Assembly: GCA_037179385.1 (NCBI GenBank)
Contig: CM074200.1
Location: forward strand, 33,917,884 to 33,981,883
Direction of reading: 5' to 3'
DNA length: 64,000 bases
Origin: Holothuria scabra
Lineage: Eukaryota; Echinodermata; Holothuroidea; Aspidochirotida; Holothuriidae
Within the stretch, counting starts at the first letter, position 1; every line of letters starts with the position of its first letter. The position numbers were made by a program, and so were the translations under genes. Below are positions 36,077-48,000 of this stretch, piece after piece. A model generated the notes under the pieces. The model saw only the letters and a list, made by a program, of their open reading frames with translations. It ran no database searches and was not told the origin of the DNA.

Positions 36077-39000
36077 CTGCAAGAAAAAAAGCAACAGGTA
36101 GCAACTATATATCTCTTGAACATTTAATTCAAAATGCATTCAGGAGTTTTCAAAGGATTTCACATCAGAATTCCTGAAAATTATGAAAATGAGCTTGCAA
36201 CAAAACAATTCATGAGTACTGTACAATCAAAGGTAGGGAATAAAGACCAACCTTACATGGTAGTCTAACATACAACACTATATTGCAGTTACTGAAGCCT
36301 GAGATGTTTCCATTCTTCCCTTAAATAGACCTTGTGCATTGACGACACACTGATGTCATCCTTTGAGCAGAACAAGGGAACATGTGGCCACAGGCATAAA
36401 AATTTGCCCTGCACATGTAGCAGGCTATGCGTGTATTTGACTGGTTGACAAATCAGCTGTCTGCATTTGTCCTTGTTGGTTTGTTTTGCCCTCAAAGGAA
36501 AATGCACTTTCCGCTCTCATCATATGCACAAGGTCTATTAAGTGCACGTTTCATCAAAACTCATATTTAGCTTGAATCATCTATATTTGGTAAGAATTTA
36601 CAAATCATTTTTGATGATCCACATGAGACCTGAGACCTGTGTCATACAGAGTTATGCTCAATTTTAAATTTGATTTCTATCCAAGAAATCTAATTTATGA
36701 CTGATTTCATAATGATTCCTGACAAAATAGGGTCCCACATGATACTAGTATGAAACCAGTTTTTAGCTATCCCTGACACGACTAGTTCATAATCTATCAG
36801 TTAACTTCCAGTTTAGCTTTCTTGAGATCAATACAAATAAAGGGATGTGCTATTAGATGAAGTGAGAAGTAGATGCTGGTGATAAACTTCATCACTGAGT
36901 AACAGCTCCAAACAAAGGCATGGCTTAACCACTCTAAAGAGTGTTTGATCCACAGAACCAGTTTGCTTACAACAGAATTAAGATCAATTAGGTTTTACAT
37001 CCTGACCCAATTTTGGCTTGGCAACTCACAGTTTGTCAATCAAGGACATAGGATAGTAAATACACCATGTATTACTGAACTCACCAGGATATATGTCTGC
37101 AACATTATAATATTCACAAGGGTCATGTGTGATGTTAAACAAACAAGGTGCTGTGAATGGCTGACAGTTTGTAGAAGCATTTGATGGCTTTGAAAGACAT
37201 TTTACAACAGCTGCTCTGGGATCTGCACCAGCAAACAAATCACCTGAAAATAAAAAAAGTTGTAATGAATTTTTCACAAGTTTGAGTTGACTGTTTGCAT
37301 TTTCTTTACATCATTTAAACCCAGCCAATCTATATGTAATATATTTATCACAACTGCTCCTCCACACTTAACAAAACTTTGTACATACTCCCTTTATTAT
37401 TAATAACCTCTGTTTTACACAGGTAATGGGTAAGAGATCTGCTGCAAACTTTCTATTAATCTGAGGGTTACTGAAAAATAAGTGTTTATGAATGGTTGTT
37501 ACTTACTATGGTGCTGTAGTGTTGAAAAAAAAGAACTGCTCTAGGTAACTTGGCTACCCATAAAAATATTAGCTACTCACATTTCTTCAGATAAAGTTAG
37601 AATATTGTTCAAAACTTTGAGAGAAATCTACACTGGCAGGGATCTCAAAGAGTCAATTTTTACATGAGCTTTTTCCTTTACAACTGTTATAGAAACCAGA
37701 ATTAGCATTGTCAAGTGGTTAGAGCATATGACTTGCAGTTGGTCTAGAAATTTTTTTGAGATAGATTCCTGGCCAGATCATATGGAAGACTTTAAAAATG
37801 GAACCTACTGTCATTGTGCTTAGTGCTAAGAATAGGCAATGAAGTAGGGAACACAAGCCAGTGAGCCACAACTAAAAAAGGCTGTGACTGGCCCAATTTA
37901 AACAACTGGTTAAGAACTGACCTATAAAACTTCATCTAACTTATTAAATAAGTAATGGTTCCCATAATGCATGTAAAATATCTGTGGCCTGCTAAACTTG
38001 AACCAATTGGTTAGAAACTGGATTGTAAATCTTGATCTTACTAACTAACCCATAATGCATGTAAAATATCTGTGGCCTGCTAAACTTGAACCAATTGGTT
38101 AGAAACTGGATTGTAAATCTTGATCTTACTAACTAACCCATAATGCATGTAAAATATCTGTGGCCTGCTAAACTTGAACCAATTGGTTAGAAACTGGGCT
38201 GTAAATCTTGATAGTACCAACTAACCCATAATGCAGGTAAAATATCTGTGGCCTGCTAAACTTGAACCAATTGGTAAGAAACTGGGCTGTAAATCTTGAT
38301 AGTACCAACTAACCCATAATGCATGTACATGAACCTTGCAAGCTTGATAGCTCCTTTAACAAAATATGAGAGGGCACACAAACTGTTTCATAAAGATGTC
38401 AGTTCCTAGCTACGAAAGTATCCACTTTGATATATTCCTTAGGGATTGTAGATCTTGTGTGAATAACTACTGTCTTCATGCTCTACAACTCCAACCTGTA
38501 AATTCAACTTCCACCATCTTATTTGTAATGAAAAGCCTAGATATATTAAAGTTCAAATGATAAAGTTAATAAAATTACTAAATAAATTTACCTGTCACTT
38601 CTTCAGGGGGATACCAGCCTGACCAGTGACCCTGGTATGTGTCTCCGATGACCAGTTTGAAATCATTCCATCTTACAGCAGACACATTGTATATAGGGTC
38701 AATATTATGAAGAATTTCAGTCCTGGGAGATTTAGCTCCGCTGCAAAAAGAGTAAAGTAAATTAGCTCAGGAAAATGTAAAAGTAGTTGAAGTGCATGTT
38801 GGAGTCACATGTTGATTAAATCATTTACAAGATTATCAAATCCATTCTACCAACATTTGCGGCAAGAATGTTGTCTGGGAAAGATTATGATTTCTTAGAA
38901 AAGTGAGCACATTTGAATTTACAACTGCAAACTACACCTCAATGAAGATGATGTAATAGGAAAACAATCCTTTCCAAAATAATGCATTTTCTATCATTTT

Positions 39001-42000
39001 AATGAATGTATGAATTATAAACCCTTTTTCACTATGCTCTATCCCTCCCTCTCCCCTACCCCCCCCCCCAGGTCTGCCTTCACCTCATGAGAATGCCAAA
39101 ACAGATGAAAAAATAATAAATATGTCAGCCAATGGCACCATGGTTAATAGCATTGCCTAAATTTATACTGGTTAGTAAATTCTCTGATAAAAATCACCTG
39201 GGGGCAGTTCCACAAAGAGTTACGCACAATCTTAAGTTTGATTCACCATACCTAAGCCAACAGTAAATCATACTTAAGATCGTGCGTAACTCTTTGTGGA
39301 ACGGGACCCAGGTGTATAATGATGAAAGTTAAGAACCAGCCAATAAGATTGAAAAAAAACTGTAAAATGCTGACTTTTAAGCAGTGAACAAAAGTAAAGT
39401 TCACAATCCACTCAGATAGATGATTCCACTCATTGCATGGAGCTAGGCTCTTTAATATCAAGCATTTCAAAACACTTCACCAACTCTTTACAAAGGTCCT
39501 ACCATCATGAACCCCAGAATTACTCTGAACTTTTACATAGATACAAGGCCTTTCTGAGATAATTCCTTTCCGTGAGATATGTAAACCTACAATACACCCT
39601 GTCCCCAAATATTTCTTAAAGGGGCAATCAGTCTCCCCAGATATTTCTTAAAGGGGCAATCAGAGTTTGACAGCAAATAATAACCTTTTGTTCAAACACT
39701 TTGTTTTTCCTTTAACTGATTATTTACCAGAATCAACAGACATCAAAAAAAGTTTTTCAAGTGAGGAGTAACAACAATTCTGTGCTAATGACTACTGAAT
39801 GGAAATTTTGTAATATTTCACAAGTATACAAAATTACAGACTAGACAGTCCTGATCCTTACATTGACCAGTCACAATATCAGACCATGACAATCAGTTTT
39901 TTGTTATTTTTAACTCAGTGTATGATTGTGGTTCAGATTTAACGTCGTGGAAAACTTGTTAAAGCAAACTCCTGTTGCCCCTTTAACTCCAGTGTGTTAA
40001 GGGTAAGAAAGCTTAGACTGACTGACAACAACCTCAGTCATACTGAAGAGTGTCACAGATTCCCCAAAACTCCCTGTTTTGGGGATCCCTGGCAAACTTC
40101 TGTCCTGTTTGCCTGCCCAGAAGATCTCATGCAATTATAGTCACAGTTTAATTAAACTTACCTTACAATACTCTCCCATTGACTAAATCCATCTAGGTTG
40201 GTAAATTGACTGACATCACCCCCTGCTATACTGACAAAAGTTGGAAACCAGTCACATACATGGAACATCCCATTCCATATGCGGGAAGGTTTTTTGATGA
40301 GAGGGCTATGGACAAAAGATGCTCCACGGACACCTCCTTCCCAGAGGGTAGCCTTTACGCCACGGAGAGGAAAGTTACTGGCATAGTTGACGTCAAACCC
40401 ATTGGCAGGTCCTCCATTGTCAGATGTGAAGATGATGACAGAGTTGTCTAACATTTCAGCTTCTTTCAAAGCATTTGTCACATTTTGTACAGATTCATCC
40501 AACATGGATACCATAGCTGAAAAATAAGGTACAAAACCAGAAAGCCAAAAGGCTTAGTGATTCCTTGCTGCTGAAATGTAAGGCCTTTTTTCACATTGAC
40601 ATTGCTTTGCAATGTTTTTCAATTAACAGGGCTCCATAATGTGCCCACAAAGTACACATGCAAGGCATCGAATCTTCCTACATTGAGATCCCCGTTGCCC
40701 GTCTTGAACCCAAATGACATTTGACCTCCACCAAAAACTTCTGGGACCATGTATTCACTATGTGCCATCTACATGACAAGTTACAGGACCCTACAAGTGA
40801 CCTTTCTTGAAAGACTGTGAAGGAAAGCTTGTCAGGCTTTGAACATGCTGACTCCAAATGAACTTTGACCTTTGGGAAAATCAATAGGGATCATCTGCTA
40901 AATATGACCAATCCACACAATAAATGTGAGATTAGTCACAATTGCCCTTCTTGAGACAGTGTTTACAAGCAATTTCTAAGGAATTTACCTTTTGACCTCT
41001 CGTGACCCCAAATGACCTTTGACCTCCACGAAAATCGATACGGATCATCTACTCAATATGACCAACCCACACACCAAATATGAGCATAGTCACATGTACC
41101 GTTCTCGAGTTATCGTGTTTACAAAGTTTTCACCTTTTGACCTCTCATGACCCCAAATGACCTTTGACCTCCACGAAAATCGATACGGATCATCTACTCA
41201 ATATGACCAACCCACACACCAAATATGAGCATAGTCACATGTACCATTCTCGAGTTATCGTGTTTACAAAGTTTTCACCTTTTGACCTCTCATGACCCCA
41301 AATGACCTTTGACCTCCACAAAAATCGATACGGATCATCTACTCAATATGACCAACTCACACACCAAATATGAGCATAGTCACATGTACCGTTCTCGAGT
41401 TATCGTGTTTACGAAGTTTTCACCTTTTGACCTCTGGTGACCCCAAATGACATTTGATCTCCACCAAAAACAATAGGGATCATCTACTCAATATGGCCAA
41501 TGCACACACCAAATATGAGATTAGTCACACTTACCCTTCTTCAGATACCGTGTTTACAAGCAATTTCTAAGGAATTTACCTATTGACCTCTCGTGACCCC
41601 AAATGACCTTTGACCTCCACAAAAATCGATACGGATCATCTACTCAATATGACCAACCCACACACCAAATGTAAGCCATAGTCACATGTACCGTTCTCAA
41701 GTGATCATGTTTACGAAGTTTTCACCTTTTGACCTCTGGTGACCCCAAATGACATTTGATCCTTTGATCTCCACCAAAAACAATAGGGATCATCTACTCA
41801 ATATGGCCAATGCACACACCAAATATGAGATTAGTCACACTTACCCTTCTTCAGATACTGTGTTTAACAAGCAATTTCTAAGGAATTTACCTATTGACCT
41901 CTTGTGACACCAAATGACCTTTGACCTCCAAGAAAATCGATACGGATCATCTACTCAATATGACCAACCCACACACCAAATATGAGCATAGTCACATGTA

Positions 42001-45000
42001 CCGTACTCGAGTTATCGTGTTTACCAAGTTTTCACCTTTTGACCTCTGGTGACCCCAAATGACCTTTGATCTCCACCAAAAACAATAGGGATCATCTACT
42101 CAATATGACCAACCTACACACCAAATACGAGGTTAGTCACACTTACCTTTCTTGAGATATCGTGTTTACAAGCCAAATCGTCACATACACACACACACAC
42201 ACACATACACACGACATCACCATCGCATAGATTCCTTGCCTGCCTTCAGCAAGGAATCAATAAAAGCCATAAATGAAGAGAAAGTTTACCTTTTTAATTT
42301 GAACACAATTTGGAGAAGGTTGTCATAAATTGTTCTGACAGAATAACCATATGAAATGCTAATGAACCTTAAATGGCTGCTATGATATAAGGGTGCATAT
42401 AAATTACACATAGGATTGATATTTGCATAAATCACATAACAAAAAACATAAACATTTATCAACCTTTTAATATTGATATCAAAATCTTGTACACTGATCA
42501 TGTGACATGTTATTCCTTTGTGTGGATGTTTTTTTCAGTATATTCACAGCAATTGGATTTAATTTTACAAAGCCTAGCAAGGACTTGTGAGAATCTAACC
42601 CCAAGCTTGTAATCAAAGTGTTTTTAGTAACTACTCTATGATCAATGACCATCATCAATTGGACTAATATTTTTCTCAATTATCAAAGCACTAGAAAAGG
42701 TTGTTGAAAGCAACCATATGTAATAGGAACACTTGACTAGAATTGTAAGTAGTGCATGCAACAGAACCAGTGTATAGTTCAAAAGTAATGTGATCTATTA
42801 AAAAGATCAGGAGATTGGACTAAAGGGGGGCATAAGAGATTCTTAACAAAGTTGTCCAATGTAGGAAATATCAAAATTTTCTTTTAACCCCTTTCAATTT
42901 CTATAGTTGCTACTACAGTGGTAACATTTCAACCTGGGTCTCCTGGGTCAGAATCCTGCCCCTCCCTCCTTGCCAAGATTAGTAGACCAACTAAATGAGA
43001 TTAGGTAATCACATCTGGATCTGATCTGCATTGCACGGATTGATCTTTAGGGCGGGATCTGACTCTGAATGAAAGATCAAATTTTGATCTAACATACTAA
43101 GAGAAAAGAGTGATTCAGTAAGGATTTTATCGCATTTCATGCCTTTCAAGGAAATAGGAGATCATTAGTGATGAGTTGCAAACACCAAAGGATGCTATAA
43201 TCAAAGCCTTGCCCACTGAACATCCATGGTACGAGAGGCAAGCAGCTTAGTCCCTTGCAAAGGCTGTTCTTTCACTGGTATAAAAACCACTTCTTCAATA
43301 AGTATCAACTTGCACTTTAATAATTTAATTTAAAAAAAAAACCAACCTGCATATGTTCTTCTTCCTTTATGTTTGATATTTTTAAACTTCTCCAGATATC
43401 TGTGAGGAACTTGGAGGGGGTCGTCATTATTTGCACTGTGCACCGACTGATGAGCAAAGTACAGAAACAATGGCTGAAATAAAGACAACAGAAAAAGGTC
43501 AACATTGATGTATCAGCTAAACCTGTGATTGACTATGGGCAAAAGTAGGAAATTATGATTGTGCTTGTGAAGGAAATAATCACTAATGGATCGCACATGC
43601 CAACATGCAATTAAACGAATGCTGCTTGCCATTTTTTGCAACTGGCATCCTTAGCCAACCAGTCCTCCTCATTACTGACATTAAGCTAGCACTCTTTTTC
43701 TGACACTATTTTCTGCTTTAGTATAAGTGCTTCACTACCCAAATTTACTGTTTGTTGCCCCATTAAATCACTTGTGTTGAAACATTCATCATAGCTGCAT
43801 GGATATGTTTCAGGTAGAGATACAAATGTGGAGTCTCAAGAGCTGTTCCATGGAATGACTATTGTACATTAGGATGATACAGGAGAGAAAGTTTCAATTC
43901 TATTTGGAGCTAGTTCTATAGGTACGGAATTGCAATTAACCTCTATACTAAACAGACACAATTTTTTGTGATTAAATGACTTGTGATTTTATCACATAAC
44001 CACACTAGTAACTGAGGGGTGGGGCTGGATGAGGAAAGATACCTAAGTTCCCTCCCCCCCAAAAAAAAGCAATGAAGAAACTCAAGGGTAAGTAAAGACT
44101 GAAGGGGGATATAATTCAAGGGTTGCTTATTGACCAGTTTCCATTCAAACCAATCAAGGTCTCACTTTATTCAGAATCTTTTCCCAGAATCATTTACTGA
44201 CCACAATAAGCGGACTTGGAACAAATAAAACAAGACGTTTGTTGGACAACATGTCCAAAATGAACAACCACATAGGACACTTTTGAAATTTACACTTACT
44301 ACCACCCAGCCAATCCCCAACTCTCTGTCTTTCCTTTACTCATATCTTATTTGTTGATGCCTACAGCTTCAAGACCTTAGTCTTGTCCATCCGCCCACCC
44401 ATCCAAAGGTCAGTCCAAATGTCCGTCCATTCATTCATTCATCTTGTCCTCATAAAAAGCAAATGCAAATCAGAAGTATACATTTTATGTGATGGCAGGA
44501 TTAGATACTAACTACAAACAAAACTAGAACAGCGATGCTGTTGTGAAGCTCACACAATAGAGGAATTCAAAGTTTATACCTGCATATGCATTAGTGACCT
44601 TTCTGTTCAGGTCAACTGGTAGCAAAACATGTAAGCACAGGTCCCACATAGCTACTGTTTTATTTGTGTTTACATCCTGCCATCAGCCTAAACACACTTA
44701 AAAGCATTACCCATTGACATGTGACCTATTGCACAATACCGTTCCTTGAAGATACTTTGAACTGGTTTATTCCTCTTATCTGTTAAAAATAGAAGCTCAA
44801 AAACCAACTTTTATTGTTTATGAATCTGCTTCCAACCAGAGAGCCAAAAGGCTTCGTGATTCCTTGCTGCTGAAATGTAAGGCCTTTTTTCACATTGACA
44901 TTGCTTTGCAATGTCTTTCAATTAACAGGGCTCCATAATGTGCCCACAAAGTACACATGCAAGGCATTCAATCTTCCTACATTGAGATCCCCCTTGCCCG

Positions 45001-48000
45001 TTGTGAACCCAAATAACATTTGAACTCCACCAAAAACTTCTGGAACCATGTATTCACTATGTGCTACCTACATGAAAAGTTACAGGCCCCTTCAAGTGAC
45101 CTTTCTTGAAAGACTGTGCAGGAAAGCTTGTCAGGCTTTGAACATGCTGACAAATGAACTTTGACCTTTGAGAAAATCAATAGGGATCATCTACTCAATA
45201 TGACCAATCAACACTCTAAATATGAGCACAGTCACCTGTACCGTTCTTGAGATATTGGGTTTACGAAGTTTTGACCTTTTGACCTCTCGTGACCCCAAAT
45301 GAGCTTTGAACTCCACCAAAATCGATAGGGATCATCTACTCAATATGACCAACCCACACACCTAATATGAACATAGTCACATGAACCATTCTCGAGATAC
45401 CGTGTTTACAAAGTTTTGACCTTTTGACCTCTCATGACCCCAAATGACCTTAGATCTCCACCAAAAACAATAGGGATCATCTACTCATATGGCCAACCCA
45501 CAAACCAAACATCACATTAGTCACACTTACTCTTCTTGAGATACCGTGTTTACAAGCAATTTCTAAGGAATTTACCTATTGACCTCTCGTGACCCCAAAT
45601 GACCTTTGACCTCCACGAAAATCGATAGGGATCATCTACTCAATATGACCAACCCACACACCAAATATGAGCATAGTCACATGTAGCGTTCTCGAGATTT
45701 CGTGTTTACTAGGTTTTGACATTTGACCTCTCGTGACCCCAAATGACCTTTGACCTCCACCAAAAACAATTGGGATCATCTACTCAATATGACCGACCAA
45801 CATACCAAATATGAGCATAGTTACATGTACTGTTCTGGAGATATCGTGTTTACGAGGTTTTGACCTTTTGACCTCTCGTGACCCCAAATGACCTTTGACC
45901 TCCGCCAAAATCGATAGGGATCATCTACTCAATATGACCAACCCAAACACCAAATATGAGAATAGTCACATGTACCGTTCTCGAGATATCGTGTTTACAA
46001 GCAAAGCGTCACATACATACACACACACAACACACACACACGCACGACATCACCATTGCATAGATTCCTTGGCCTATGGCAAGGAATCAAAAATCAAACC
46101 TTACAAATTTAAAATGGGCGGGAAGTAATAAGAGTGACTTTAATCAAACTTGTAAAATAACAAATGTGCTTTTGCATGCAACTGGACAGACATAGTTTTA
46201 GGAGCTTCAATAGATCTAAATATCATAGCAAATACTTTCTCAAAACAAGGAAGCCTGGGCTGTGTAGCTATTTTGTTTACAACAAGATAAAAAAATAATA
46301 ACTTGTGAATGATGAACCCACAACAGTTCAATTATTGCAAACTACATATAGCTGTACATACAACTCCTCCCATTTATAACAGTGCATGGGTTTGCACCGA
46401 CTGAAATGAAACACAGAGACTCAAAGGCAGTTATATTGCAAATACCTGACCACTAAAATTTATCAGAACAGAATGGGAGATGTACCTGCAGAAGTTAAGC
46501 ATACTTATTTTAGGTACTAAGCCACACTCACTACACAGTTGCTTCAGATTGTAGAGAGCACTTATGAAATGAGAAATACAGTGTGAGTAGATGGCTGACT
46601 TTCAAAACAGCCTGCATACCCACTAACAAGACAAAAACTAAACACACAACTAAGCACACTACTTTCAGTATAATGGATAATAGCTAATTGCTCAGCAGTC
46701 ACGGTGAACTCAGCCCTACAAAGCAGCTTCATTAACTTTCTTATATCATACTGCTAAAATAGGCAAGTAATACAGCTTTACTCACAGACAATCATGCAAC
46801 AAAATTTCAGTCTCAAATCCCCACACATGAGAAAACCAGAATGCAAGGCATTCAGACTCGCGAATGGAGGCGGTCTTTGCTGGTTCTAGTGATATTAATA
46901 AAAAGTTGCTTGACTTAGCAACTCCCAGAAGGCAGTAGGTTCCTTTTTTAGATTCTTTGGGATGACTTGACCTGGGAATCGAACTCAGGCCTTCCGTGTG
47001 TTAGGGTGATGTTCTAACGTTAGACCAAACACGTGAATTTTTTATAATGAGGTGGTACGTTTGCGCATTTCAGAAAAATATATCAGTGTTGAAAATTTAT
47101 ACAGGTGAAAAATTAGTGATGGAAGGTGAGGGAAAAAGAAGTGTTTATGATACAAGCTTGAGTTTTAAAAAAGTATATGTGAGTGATACGTTTATAATGA
47201 TGTTAAAATTGACTGAATTAAACAAGTAGTGGGTGATATTATCTACTAGATCTAGAAAATAGACCTGTTTAGATTACAGAAGAATTATTTTATTAAAAAA
47301 TTCTGGCCGTAGTCAAAACTGTCAGAATTTCATGCATATTATTGGAAGTTCAAAATATCAAAATTTCCTCACGAATGACAGTTGCAGTATTTTTTAACTT
47401 CCTTAGTGTTCTCCGTATTGTTCGATGGCAGTGCTTATTACAGTTCCGCAGTTCAACCAGATCACCTGTGAATGCATCGCGTGATCACCAACAAAGCAAG
47501 CATATGATTCCAGATCAGAAGAGATGTAACTTAGATATCGTCTTGGCTAATGAGGTTAAGAGAGAGATAACTACGCAGTCTTTTATTTTGCTACTCCTCA
47601 TCAGAGATCTCTCTTCAGGCTACTGTAATTGTCAACAACAAAAATCAGTATAGAATTTCTCACCGGCCTCCTCTTTCTTTGGTTGGATAAGTGCGCAGCT
47701 TGTGGTCTTTTCCCTTATAGTACGGTTGCTCAAAGGAGCCGTTTTAAATTGGTCTTACAAGATCGCTAAATCTAATTATACCATGCCGTCAAGTACAGCC
47801 ACCAATGAAAAAATCTATTGTGAGAATATTTACAAAATGCAGAACAAAAAAACTTCGGCTGATGTTAACTAAGTTTATTTAGATGCGGTTCTGCATACAG
47901 GTATATAGGTCCTGCGCATGGCACATTTTGACTTTTTACTGAAACACATCAAAATCTCGAAATGGCTTTTTCAAGCCATGGTAGCAATTGATATCGTCAA

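Larger units (their letters stand above)
37244..38591 (-). other. Sulfatase intron 8 (repeat-rich)
   Basis: Holds a SINE (37703-37940) followed by an 88-bp tandem array (37961-38335). Otherwise no feature. Confidence 0.85.
38741..40161 (-). other. Sulfatase intron 7
   Basis: Contains a palindromic MITE (39196-39314), a CR1-like LINE scrap (39340-39470) and a TTAA MITE (39648-39986). A run of C lies near 39060-39070. Confidence 0.85.
40517..43346 (-). other. Sulfatase intron 6, mostly a repeat-array element
   Basis: The exon-7-proximal 1.7 kb is a TE with internal tandem units (40538-42260). The rest is AT-rich DNA without recognised features. Confidence 0.85.

Noticed and set aside
41003..42180. 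CRISPR-like array
   Set aside because: Units of ~145 bp are contiguous tandem repeats without spacers, in an animal genome.
46905..47035. Functional tRNA gene on the minus strand
   Set aside because: The B box is nearly canonical, but the sequence continues into a body shared with other SINE copies and lacks a convincing acceptor stem.
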